A stretch of DNA of 64,000 nt. Source: Bradyrhizobium sp. sBnM-33 (lineage in GTDB: Bacteria; Pseudomonadota; Alphaproteobacteria; Rhizobiales; Xanthobacteraceae). The translations under genes and the position numbers were made by a program. The DNA lies in the NCBI RefSeq assembly GCF_032917945.1, contig NZ_CP136624.1, forward strand, positions 7,998,001 to 8,062,000. Direction: 5' to 3'. How positions within the stretch are numbered: position 1 is the stretch's first letter; each line of letters begins with the position of its first letter. Positions 32,823 through 40,347 of the stretch are shown here, piece after piece. The notes below the pieces were generated by a model, which did no database searches, was not told the origin of the DNA, and saw only the letters and a list, made by a program, of their open reading frames with translations.

Positions 32823-35753
32823 TCACTGCTCCAGCCGCTCCAATCGATCCTTTGCATCCTGAATTCCGCCGGCATGTGCCTTCGCATAAAGCTCGCGCGC
32901 CTTCATCGCATCGCCGCGCGTACCGTATGTTCCCCATGTGGAAAGAATGACGGGATCATAGGTCTCTGCGAGCGTGAAGCTTGCCCGCGCGCTTCCCGTT
33001 TCGACAGCATGCTCGAGCACGATCCGCGCCGCGCCAATATTTCCCTGACCAAGCAGCGTGCGGGCGCGCGCGATTAATTTCGTCGCCTCTGGATTCGCTT
33101 GCGCTTCTACGGCCGGCGAGTGCGCCGTCGCGGCCGCCTCGACTACGTGTGCTGACTTGGAAATGCTGCCGGTCGCCGCGGGTTCAGGGGCGACACGTGC
33201 AGCGATCGTGCGCCGCGCCGACTCGATTTCTCGTGCCATTACCTCGGTTCGCTCGCGCTCCTGCTGTAGAGATTGCCGCAGGTCTGCCGTAGTGCGTTCC
33301 GTCGCCTGCCTGAGCTGCCCCATTTCCGCGCTGGCCTTGCGCAGTTGCGCCGTTTGCATCTCGGTTTCGCGCCTCGCCGTGGCGAGCTCGCCCGTCAGCG
33401 CCGCATTGCGCGCGCGTTCCTCATCGAGCGCTTGACGATATTTGGCCGCGCCCGCGGTCAGCTCCTGTCGCGCAACCGCTGCTTCCTGCGCGAGAGCTGC
33501 CGCCTTCTGCCCTTCCTGTTCGAGCGATTGTGCGCTGTCCGCGGCTGCCGCCTGCTTGAGCTGTCCGATCTCCTCATGCGCCTTACGTAGTTGCGTCGCC
33601 TGCACCTCGATCTCGCGCTGCGCCGCCGCAAGCTCGCTCCACTGTGCGGCCTGCCGTGCGCGCTCCTCGTCGAGTGCTTGCTGATGCTTCGTCGTGCTTG
33701 TGATGAGTTCCTGCCGCGCCGCCGCGGCTTCTTCTGCGAGGGCAGCCGACCTTCGCCGTTCCTGTTTGAGCGTTTGTGCGCTGTCCGCGGCTTCAGCCTG
33801 CTTGGGTTGCCCGATTTCCTCCGCCTTGCGCAGTTGCGTCGCCTGCACCTCGATCTCGCGCTGCGCTGCCGCGAGCTCGCTCCACTGTGCGGCCTGCCGT
33901 GCGCGTTCCTCGTCGAGTGCTTGCCGATGTTTCGCCGTGCTTGTGATGAGTTCTTGTCGCGCAGCCGCAGCCTCCCGCGCGAGGGCAGCCGCTTTCTGCC
34001 GCTCCTGTCCGAGCGATTCTGCGGCGTCTGCGGCTGCTCGCTTGAGCTGCCCCATTTCTTCGCTCGCCTTGCGCAACTGCGCCGACTGCATCTCGTTTTC
34101 GCGCTGCGCTGTGGCGAGCTCGCTCTTCAGCGCAGCACTGCGTGCGCGTTCCTCATCGAGCGCTTCCCGATGTTTCGCCGCGCTTGTGGTCAGCTCTTTT
34201 CGCGCCGTCGCGACTTCCTCCGCCAGGGCTGCAGCCTTCTGCCGCTCCTGCTCGACCGATCGTGCGCTGTCCGCGGCTGCCGCTTGCTGGAGTTGCCGAG
34301 CTTCCTCACTTGCCGCGCGCATTTGTTGCACCTGCGCCTCGTTTTTGCGCTGCGCGGTGGCGAGCTCGTTCTCTAGTGCGGCACTGCGTGCGCGCTCCTC
34401 GTCGAGCGCCTGGCCGTATTTCGCCGCGCTCGTGGTCAGCTCTTTTCGCGCCATCGCGACTTCCTCCGCCAGGGCTGCAGCCTTCTGCCGCTCCTGCTCG
34501 ACCGATCCTGCGCTGTCCGCGGCTGCCGCTTGCTGGAGTTGCCGAGCTTCCTCACTTGCCGCGCGGAATTGTTGCGCCTGCGCCTCACTTCTGCGGTGCG
34601 CGGTGGCGAGCTCGCTCTCTAGTGCGGCACTGCGTGCGCGCTCCTCGTCGAGCGCCTGGCCGTATTTCGCCGCACTCGTGGTCAGCTCTTTTCGCGCCGC
34701 CGCGACCTCCTGCGCCAGGGCTGCAGCCTTCTGCCGCTCCTGCTCGACCGATCGTGCGCTGTCCGCGGCTGCCGCTTGCTGGAGTTGCCGAGCTTCCTCA
34801 CTTGCCGCGCGGAATTGTTGCGCCTGCGCCTCACTTCTGCGGTGCGCGGTGGCGAGCTCGCTCTCTAGTGCGGCACTGCGTGCGCGCTCCTCGTCGAGCG
34901 CCTGGCCGTATTTCGCCGCACTCGTGGTCAGCTCTTTTCGCGCCGCCGCGACCTCCTGCGCCAGGGCTGCAGCCTTCTGCCGCTCCTGCTCGACCGATCC
35001 TGCGCTTTCCGCGGCTGCCGCCTGCTGGAATTGCCGAGCTTCCTCACTCGCGACGCGCAATTGTTGCGCTTGCACCTCGATTTCGCGCCGCGCCGCGGCA
35101 AGTTCGCTGGTCAGCGCGGCACTGCGTGCGCGTTCCTCGTCGAGTGCTTGACCGCCTTCCACGGCGCCTGTGGTCGACACTTGTCGCGCCGCCGCCGGCT
35201 CCTGCGGCAGAGAAAGCGTTTTCTGCCGCTCCTGTTCAAGCGATTGTGCGCGATCCGCAGCCGCAGTCTGCAACTGCGCATCGAGCTCCTCGACGGAACG
35301 CCGGGTACCTGAAGCCTCTGCGGTCTGCCTGGCCTGCACAGCCTCCGTCGCCGTGCCCACTTCCGCTCGACCGGCCTCGGCTTGCTGTCGAAGCGCCGTT
35401 GACTCGGACTTCCGCACGTCCTCACTGAGAAATGGGATCTCTGGCCCGAACCCGAAATATAAGCGTATGAGCACCACCGCGACGAGCGTGATGCAGGAGG
35501 CTGTGATCAGGCGCCGCGCGCGCGGCGACGACCAGAGCCGGAAGGCGTGCGTTTCTCCGTGCGCTTCTGCGTTATATTGATCGCCCGGCATCGGACGCCA
35601 ATGTGTCGGCGCGATCTTGCTTGGCTCACCATTTTCAGTGACCCACTGACCCACCTGGGCCGACCAGTGAGCAATGTCATAGGTCCCCGTTGGATCATGC
35701 TCCAGGATTACGGCTTTTCCATCTCTTGGTGCGGTCTCGATGGCGTGGCGCAT
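32823..35753 (-). CDS. Membrane-anchored coiled-coil repeat protein with Sel1-like tail
   Basis: 976 residues. Residues 1-60 form a small cytosolic domain (AIETAPRDGKAVILEHDPTG, then PTHWRPMPGD), resembling DUF551-type modules. A transmembrane helix spans about 81-100 (RLITASCITLVAVVLIRLYF). Residues ~203-850 are eight copies of an ~82-residue heptad-rich unit beginning ALDEERARSAALESELATAH and including SVEQERQKAAALAQEVAAAR. The last ~80 residues (KLIARARTLLGQGNIGAARI, RGDAMKARELYAKAHAGGIQ) resemble Sel1 repeats. The long rod should project into the periplasm if the N-terminus stays inside. Unit number and sequence probably vary between strains. First gene of the cluster that includes the TAXI, VasI-like and DsrE-like genes. 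No function is known; a scaffold or mechanosensing role is a guess. Confidence 0.82.
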   Translation of the reverse strand: MRHAIETAPRDGKAVILEHDPTGTYDIAHWSAQVGQWVTENGEPSKIAPTHWRPMPGDQYNAEAHGETHAFRLWSSPRARRLITASCITLVAVVLIRLYFGFGPEIPFLSEDVRKSESTALRQQAEAGRAEVGTATEAVQARQTAEASGTRRSVEELDAQLQTAAADRAQSLEQERQKTLSLPQEPAAARQVSTTGAVEGGQALDEERARSAALTSELAAARREIEVQAQQLRVASEEARQFQQAAAAESAGSVEQERQKAAALAQEVAAARKELTTSAAKYGQALDEERARSAALESELATAHRRSEAQAQQFRAASEEARQLQQAAAADSARSVEQERQKAAALAQEVAAARKELTTSAAKYGQALDEERARSAALESELATAHRRSEAQAQQFRAASEEARQLQQAAAADSAGSVEQERQKAAALAEEVAMARKELTTSAAKYGQALDEERARSAALENELATAQRKNEAQVQQMRAASEEARQLQQAAAADSARSVEQERQKAAALAEEVATARKELTTSAAKHREALDEERARSAALKSELATAQRENEMQSAQLRKASEEMGQLKRAAADAAESLGQERQKAAALAREAAAARQELITSTAKHRQALDEERARQAAQWSELAAAQREIEVQATQLRKAEEIGQPKQAEAADSAQTLKQERRRSAALAEEAAAARQELITSTTKHQQALDEERARQAAQWSELAAAQREIEVQATQLRKAHEEIGQLKQAAAADSAQSLEQEGQKAAALAQEAAVARQELTAGAAKYRQALDEERARNAALTGELATARRETEMQTAQLRKASAEMGQLRQATERTTADLRQSLQQERERTEVMAREIESARRTIAARVAPEPAATGSISKSAHVVEAAATAHSPAVEAQANPEATKLIARARTLLGQGNIGAARIVLEHAVETGSARASFTLAETYDPVILSTWGTYGTRGDAMKARELYAKAHAGGIQDAKDRLERLEQ
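33195..35150. repeat. Eight tandem ~246-bp coding repeats
   Basis: The DNA of the coiled-coil gene repeats with a 246-base period. For example GTCAGCTCTTTTCGCGCC recurs at about 34435, 34681 and 34927. The three middle units are nearly identical over their full length, while the outer ones (33400-34100 and before 35150) have diverged and differ slightly in length. Expansion by unequal recombination is the likely origin. Confidence 0.9.
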
Positions 35754-35775
35754 TGCAATAAACGCCTCTTCTATC

Positions 35776-35811
35776 GGTACAATCTTCAGTCGTACTATCT
35801 GAGGTACAATC
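35776..35811. promoter_or_regulatory. Repeated GGTACAATC boxes upstream of the coiled-coil gene
   Basis: GGTACAATC at 35776-35784 and again at 35803-35811, with a related CGTACTATC between them (35791-35799). The array ends ~23 bases from the start codon at 35753. It could be a binding site for a regulator; this is a pattern observation only. Confidence 0.35.
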
Positions 35812-35844
35812 GGGTCGTCGTCTCAATTCGGGTCATGTTCTGAA

Positions 35845-36237
35845 TTTCTCTAGTAAACCCAAGCCTATTCGACTGTGGAAAGGAGATTCAATACTCCTTC
35901 CGAGATACTGCCGAAGAGCTCTCATACCCCTTTTGGATACAGCCAAAGGGCACCCTCAAGTCCGTTGAGGCTTGCGGATCACCCGTAGTGGGCGAACGAT
36001 TGCGAGATGCCTCAACTTCAACGGCGTATCCGTTCCTCAAGCGGCACCGCTTTGTAATGGAACAATGAGCTAAGATGGCTTTCGTCAGTGCGGGCGAAAC
36101 GAAGCCATCTGCCGGTCGGCGAAGCGCGAATGGATTGCGTCGGTCTTCGCCTGCAAGCTCTGAGGAACAAGTCGTGGCTTGTCTCGTCGCAATGACAGCG
36201 CTTGTGTGCTAGCTGCTGCTCGCGCAAGATGTCGCCA
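35845..36237. other. Divergent gap with degenerate repeat, no gene seen
   Basis: Between the coiled-coil gene and the GST gene. From about 36066 to 36194 there is a decayed type A element (GCGAATGGATTGCGTC, then CTTGTCTCGTCGCAATGACA). The AT-richer part before it (35850-35990) must contain the promoter of the minus-strand cluster, but no box could be assigned. Confidence 0.5.
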
Positions 36238-36930
36238 ATGTCCCTCAAACTCTACGAACTCGTCGGCACCGATCCATCCCGTCCGTTCAGCCCGTTCTGC
36301 TGGCGGACGCGGATGGCGCTGGCGCACAAGGGGCTATCAGCGGAAACCGTTCCATGGTGCTTCACCGAGAAGAGCGCCATCACGCCGCACGGGTCGGAAA
36401 AGGTGCCGGTGCTGCTCGACGGTGACACCGCGATTGTCGATTCCTGGACGATCGCTAACTATCTCGAAGACAAATATCCGGACCGGCCATCATTGTTCGG
36501 CGGCGAGGGCGGCCGCGCCATGGGGCGGATGCTGAACTGGTGGGGCGACGGCGTGATCGGCGGCATGTTTCCGCTCATCATCGCCGACATTCCGCTCAAC
36601 CTGAAGCCGGAGGACGCCGCCTATTTCCGCCGGACGCGCGAGGCGCGTTTTGGCAAGCCGCTGGAAGCGATCATGGCCGACCGCGACAAGGCGGTCGAAG
36701 GTTTTCGCAAAAGCCTCGACCCGCTGCGGCTGACGCTCCGGACGCAAGGCTTTCTCGGCGGCGCCGCGCCAAACTATGCGGACTATATCGTGTTCGGCGC
36801 GTACCAGTGGGCGCGGATGGTCAGCCCGTTCAAACTGCTGATAGAAGACGATCCGGTTTATGCCTGGCGCGAGCGGCTGTTCGATGCGTTCGACGGACTG
36901 GCGCGCAAGTCGCCGGGATATCATGGTTAG
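36238..36930 (+). CDS. Glutathione S-transferase family protein
   Basis: A 230-residue GST. N-terminal domain MSLKLYELVGTDPSRPFSPF with the Ser-Pro-Phe active-site region, GSEKVPVLLDGDTAIVDSWT with the cis-Pro and the glutathione-binding Asp-Ser, and NYLEDKYPDRPSLFGG. The helical domain ends NYADYIVFGAYQWARMVSPF and EDDPVYAWRERLFDAFDGLA. The last ~55 residues exist a second time as a decayed fragment at 18470-18637. A second upstream ATG (MSPMSLKLY) is possible. Enzyme activity and substrate unknown. Confidence 0.93.
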   Translation: MSLKLYELVGTDPSRPFSPFCWRTRMALAHKGLSAETVPWCFTEKSAITPHGSEKVPVLLDGDTAIVDSWTIANYLEDKYPDRPSLFGGEGGRAMGRMLNWWGDGVIGGMFPLIIADIPLNLKPEDAAYFRRTREARFGKPLEAIMADRDKAVEGFRKSLDPLRLTLRTQGFLGGAAPNYADYIVFGAYQWARMVSPFKLLIEDDPVYAWRERLFDAFDGLARKSPGYHG

Positions 36931-36996
36931 CGCAAGCGACCGTCGCTCGATCCACGCGGCGTTTTGCGACAAGGCGGTGGAGCAGGCAGACCACGA

Positions 36997-37845
36997 TTAC
37001 GGCTGCGGGCCGGACAAATTCACTTCGCGCTCAGCCCGAAAAACGTTGCTGTGCAGGTTTGCTATCCATTGCCGTCCGCTCGATGTGACGTTGAGATAGC
37101 GTATCGCAGTCTGGATCTGCGGAGCGACGTTGTTCCAGTAGAACTGCGGATATTTATAAACAACGTCTGCCGGCGTCTCGTAGCCGAGCGTTTTGTTCAT
37201 GCCGACTTCTTCAAATTCGTAGAACAGGGCATTCGCTTTTCTCAGGTAGTTGGGGTCGCCGAGTTGCCCGATGAGGTCGGCCGCGCGCAGCAACAGGCCC
37301 TCTTCTTCGGTCAGCTCGTCGTTTGACGATGAATCAACATAGGGAAATCGCGTATACTCGATTGCCCTGGCGATCCGGCTCGCATCGACTTCTTCGGAAG
37401 TGTCGAGCCGCTCGAAGACGAACAGCTTCGAGCGGTCCACATGGTAGGCTCCCAGCGCAGCATCGGATGACCCTCGCGCCAGGCGAACGGTACGGCCGCT
37501 GAGATCTGCGACGTAGGAATCCCCGTCATCTCCCTGGACGATTCCCCGAACAAATCCGATGTCGTGGCTGAGGCACGCCAGGATGAAGTTGGCATAATCG
37601 TCCGGCGTCGTCGGCCGCAGCATTGCCCGGCCCATGAGGATGTCGTGCCCGGCAAGGGTCACGAGCATTGTGTGTTCGATATTGTGGTATAGAGCGTCGC
37701 TGTTGCCGATGCATTCCAATGTGAGCCTGGCTGCATAAGGGAGAAATTCAGCCAGCCGGGCTTGGGAGGAGCCAAACCTGCTCCTGGTATCCGCAGCCAG
37801 AAATGACCCCAAAGCTTGCGCCACCAGTTCCGGGATTGTGATCAT
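36997..37845 (-). CDS. HD-domain metal-dependent phosphohydrolase-like protein
   Basis: A 282-residue protein. HD superfamily residues are seen in ALYHNIEHTMLVTLAGHDIL and FILACLSHDIGFVRGIVQGD (His, then His-Asp around residues 58 and 94-95). SGRTVRLARGSSDAALGAYH and LLLRAADLIGQLGDPNYLRK, with the second His/Asp helix, follow. Proteins of this fold hydrolyse nucleotides or cyclic dinucleotides; no other domain is attached. Three upstream ATGs are in frame (37884 and 37863 within a polar leader, 37932). MITIPELVAQ was chosen as the start of the fold. It is convergent with the GST and sits between that gene and the duplicated small-gene segment. Confidence 0.82.
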   Translation of the reverse strand: MITIPELVAQALGSFLAADTRSRFGSSQARLAEFLPYAARLTLECIGNSDALYHNIEHTMLVTLAGHDILMGRAMLRPTTPDDYANFILACLSHDIGFVRGIVQGDDGDSYVADLSGRTVRLARGSSDAALGAYHVDRSKLFVFERLDTSEEVDASRIARAIEYTRFPYVDSSSNDELTEEEGLLLRAADLIGQLGDPNYLRKANALFYEFEEVGMNKTLGYETPADVVYKYPQFYWNNVAPQIQTAIRYLNVTSSGRQWIANLHSNVFRAEREVNLSGPQP

Positions 37846-38069
37846 CTGAGCACCGCGTCTCATGTGCGACGTTGGCGCCGGCATGATAGCACATTGCCGT
37901 TCTTTCCGGTGGCAAATGTCTGCTCTCGCCACCAGTGGACGTGCCCCACATCTGTATCAGGTACACTCAAAATGCCGGTGATCGGTTGAGAGCCGGACAC
38001 TCCTCGGCGTGCCTCATTCGCGATAGCCGGTCAGGAGGCTTTGCCTCGCGTTTGGGAATGATGACGTTT

Positions 38070-38405
38070 CCCGAGGCAAATTACCAGGCAATGATTGCCG
38101 GAGCGTCCGCGCAATCGCCGAGGCTATAAATTAGTTCTATCCGATAGCGATGTTAGCCGTGACGTAAAATGAAGGCGTAAGCTGATCCCGTTGGTGGCCG
38201 TTGGGGGATCCGTCGTGACCGATCTTGAAGCCAAATTGGAGCGGTTCGAAACTCTCGCCGCCGAATGCGATTTGATCAGCAAGTTGACGTCGGATGGGGC
38301 GAAGCGCGAGCTATACCTGCGCCTCACTTGCATTACCGCGAACTGGCCGACGACATCCGGACGGTGATCGCAACCAAAGACGCCGCTTAGGAGCCGGCAG
38401 CAGGC
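38070..38405. repeat. Second copy of the small-gene segment of 18 kb
   Basis: Matches the reverse complement of about 18050-18420. Shared stretches include GCAATGATTGC, CGCGCAATCGCCGAGG, AAATTAGTTCTA, GATGTTAGCCGTGACGTAAA, TTGGTGGCCGTT, the coding part, and GGAGCCGGCAGCAGG. Promoter and gene were copied together; the orientation relative to the neighbouring GST sequence is the same at both sites. Confidence 0.85.
38215..38390 (+). pseudogene. Frameshifted copy of the 77-aa small protein
   Basis: The start codon is GTG where the 18-kb copy has ATG. The frame reads VTDLEAKLERFETLAAECDL and SDGAKRELYLRL, then loses one base (CTCACTTGCATTACC versus CTCGGCCTGCATTACC) and shifts to ITANWPTTSGR and a stop. 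In the restored frame the match resumes (HYRELADDIRTVIATKDAA) and stops at 38390. A short deletion also removes the last residues. Confidence 0.85.
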
Positions 38406-38407
38406 CG

Positions 38408-38451
38408 ACATCCTTCGAGACGCCCGCTCCGCAGGCTTCTCGGGATGAGGG
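38408..38451. repeat. Short palindromic repeat, type G (CATCCTTCGAGACG ... GGGATGAGG)
   Basis: ACATCCTTCGAGACGCCCGC and CGCAGGCTTCTCGGGATGAG. A related piece is at about 53122-53195. It precedes the NTF2-like gene by ~200 bases; the remainder of that gap is featureless. Confidence 0.6.
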
Positions 38452-38645
38452 TTTGAGTGTAATCCGTCCCCCTGCAACAGGCCCGTGCGTCTTTCCCTGT
38501 GTCGTCGCATCGCGGGCGGCAGTGAACCTTTTGGAAACCACCGCGTCACATACTGTGGGTTCCTTTTGCTGATTGATCCCTCCGCCGTTCCCTTCACAAT
38601 GGATTGGGCCGCAGAGCCGGATCGAACCCAGACGGGGGTGGACGA

Positions 38646-39095
38646 ATGACCGAGGAATCCCATCGTCAGCGCGTACTGGATTTCCTCAACGTCCTGTATT
38701 CCGGCGACGTCGAAGGCGCGCTGGCGCGCTGCACCGACGATATCGAGTCCCTCGCCAACGCCCCGATCGACATACTGCCGCATATGGGCCATCGCCGCGG
38801 CAAGGCCGAAATGCGCGAGATGTGGAACGCCGTCCGCGCCCGCTATTCCGAACTGCGCTGCGAGGTGCCGATCCTGGTCGTCGAGGGCGACAAGGCGGCC
38901 GCGTTCATCCGCGTGTTCTTCCGCAAGAGCATCAATCAGCGCATGGTGCAGTTCGACATCGCCGGCTTTTACACGCTGCGCGACGGCAAGATCAGCCAGA
39001 TCAGGGAGATCATCGACACCTTCGATCTGGTCCAGCAACTGCTCGAACGCGACGTCGCCGCGATCCTGACCGGTAGAAGGCCGGAGCCGATTTAG
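38646..39095 (+). CDS. NTF2-like (SnoaL-type) protein
   Basis: A 149-residue single-domain protein: RQRVLDFLNVLYSGDVEGAL, then LANAPIDILPHMGHRRGKAE, PILVVEGDKAAAFIRVFFRK, FYTLRDGKISQIREIIDTFD and LVQQLLERD. The fold binds small hydrophobic ligands or acts as an isomerase-like enzyme. It is a clear paralogue of the gene at 39733: both keep a PID-x-x-P-x-x-G-x-R-RGKA core and end in an xDTFDLV-Q motif. Function unknown. Confidence 0.88.
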   Translation: MTEESHRQRVLDFLNVLYSGDVEGALARCTDDIESLANAPIDILPHMGHRRGKAEMREMWNAVRARYSELRCEVPILVVEGDKAAAFIRVFFRKSINQRMVQFDIAGFYTLRDGKISQIREIIDTFDLVQQLLERDVAAILTGRRPEPI

Positions 39096-39110
39096 CGTCT
39101 ACGCACTCAG

Positions 39111-39211
39111 TCATTCCGGGGCGCGTCGAAGATGCGAACCCGGAATCTCGAGATTCTCGGGTGCGCAATTGCGCACCATAGTTCGATGCTTCGCATCGCC
39201 CCGGAATGACT
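39111..39211. repeat. Dispersed palindromic repeat, type B (inverted relative to 3580-3679)
   Basis: TCATTCCGGGGCGCGTCGAA, GAATCTCGAGATTCTCGGGT, GCGCAATTGCGCACCATAGT and CGCCCCGGAATGAC. It follows the NTF2-like gene by 15 bases and may end its transcript. Confidence 0.82.
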
Positions 39212-39293
39212 CGCGGCTGTTTCCCCGCGCTCATTGAACCTCACCGCTCTGTCCGTGACACACCACAAGGCTGTTTCCGGACATGAAGAACGT

Positions 39294-39560
39294 ATGAAGA
39301 TCGCGTTGCTGGCTTTGCTTGGTTTGGCGTTGGGGGCGCTGGGAGGCGCGGCGCTGGGCATCGGGGCGGGTCTCGCCCGGGTGGAAATCTTCAAAACCAC
39401 GAGTTTTGAAGGCTATAGCGCCATGCTGGTGTTCTTCACCTTCATGCCGCTGGGAGCCGCAATCGGCGGCATCGGCTGTGCCCTGCTGTTCGGCTTCATC
39501 GCCATTCGCGACGCCGAGATCGCCATCGAGCGCGAGCCGGTGCGCCGCCACGACCGATAA
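39294..39560 (+). CDS. Small two-span membrane protein (88 aa)
   Basis: MKIALLALLGLALGALGGAA, a Gly-rich first helix (GIGAGLARVEI), a second span (MLVFFTFMPLGAAIGGIGCA, LLFGFIAI) and an acidic-basic tail (RDAEIAIEREPVRRHDR). Two transmembrane helices with both ends likely inside. It lies between two NTF2-like genes but has its own spacing. Conserved in related genomes as a protein of unknown function (recalled). Confidence 0.75.
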   Translation: MKIALLALLGLALGALGGAALGIGAGLARVEIFKTTSFEGYSAMLVFFTFMPLGAAIGGIGCALLFGFIAIRDAEIAIEREPVRRHDR

Positions 39561-39732
39561 TGCGGCCAGAACAGCCGCATTTGTGCATTGCAAAAACGGC
39601 AATTGTGTTCTGGCGAAACTGCTCTATTTCTGGCTGCAACAGTGAAGTTCGGTGTTTCAGCCCGGCGTCGAGAAGACGCCCGATTGGGCGCGATTGCCGT
39701 TTTGAAAATCCAGTTTCAAGGACCAAATCAAA

Positions 39733-40167
39733 ATGACAGAGCATAGTCTCTGGGGTTTTTCGCGCGCGTTGCATCGCGCGATCAATGAACGCCAGTCCGC
39801 CGATCTCGAAATCCTGCTCGACGAGGAGGTCGACTGGGCGATCTATGGACCGATCGATATGTATCCGTTCTTCGGCTCGCGCCGCGGCAAGGCGGCCGTG
39901 ATGGAGGTGATCAGGCAGATCGCGGACAATTTCCGCGTCCATCGCTTCGAGCGCGAATCGATCATGCTGGGAGTGGATACGGCCGCCTCGATGATGCGCT
40001 ATTTGCTGACCGCGCTGGATTCGGAAAAGCCGATCAGCCTGCGCACCGCCCATTTCGCCCAGTTCAGGGCCGGCCGCCTGACCAACTTGCGCGTGCTGGT
40101 CGACACCTTCGATCTGGTCGAGCAGACCGTGGGCTACCCGATTCACCTGCCGCGGATGGCGGTGTAG
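39733..40167 (+). CDS. NTF2-like (SnoaL-type) protein, paralogue of the gene at 38646
   Basis: A 144-residue protein: LWGFSRALHRAINERQSADL, DWAIYGPIDMYPFFGSRRGK, VMEVIRQIADNFRVHRFERE, then RTAHFAQFRAGRLTNLRVLV and DTFDLVEQTVGYPIHL. It shares the PID...G-x-R-RGKA and VDTFDLV-Q segments with the gene at 38646, which points to duplication of a ligand-binding protein. Substrate or ligand unknown. Confidence 0.88.
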   Translation: MTEHSLWGFSRALHRAINERQSADLEILLDEEVDWAIYGPIDMYPFFGSRRGKAAVMEVIRQIADNFRVHRFERESIMLGVDTAASMMRYLLTALDSEKPISLRTAHFAQFRAGRLTNLRVLVDTFDLVEQTVGYPIHLPRMAV

Positions 40168-40188
40168 CTCACCGCGATCACAAGTCCC

Positions 40189-40275
40189 GTCATTGCGAGG
40201 AGCGCAAGCGACGAAGCAATCCATGCTTCGGCGGGCGCCGAGAGATGGATTGCTTCGCTCCGCTCGCAATGACGG
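40189..40275. repeat. Dispersed palindromic repeat, type A
   Basis: GTCATTGCGAGGAGCGCAAG, CGACGAAGCAATCCATGCTT, then GATGGATTGCTTCGCTCCGC and TCGCAATGACGG. This is the most complete and symmetrical type A copy in the window. Confidence 0.88.
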
Positions 40276-40347
40276 AATTCGAGCACCCGCCATAATTTCG
40301 CAACAGAGCGAACGCATTGTTGGCGTGACTTGGAATGCGGGCGGGCA

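Noticed and set aside
33195..35150. Possible CRISPR array because of regular repeats
   Set aside because: The period is 246 bases with no short identical repeats separated by unique spacers, and the sequence is coding; no cas genes.
33694..35151. 485-codon open frame on the plus strand opposite the coiled-coil gene, rich in Ser/Ala/Arg/Cys
   Set aside because: It is the antisense image of the 246-bp repeats; periodic GC-rich coding DNA gives a long opposite frame by itself. The minus-strand frame has the TM helix, heptads and Sel1-like end.
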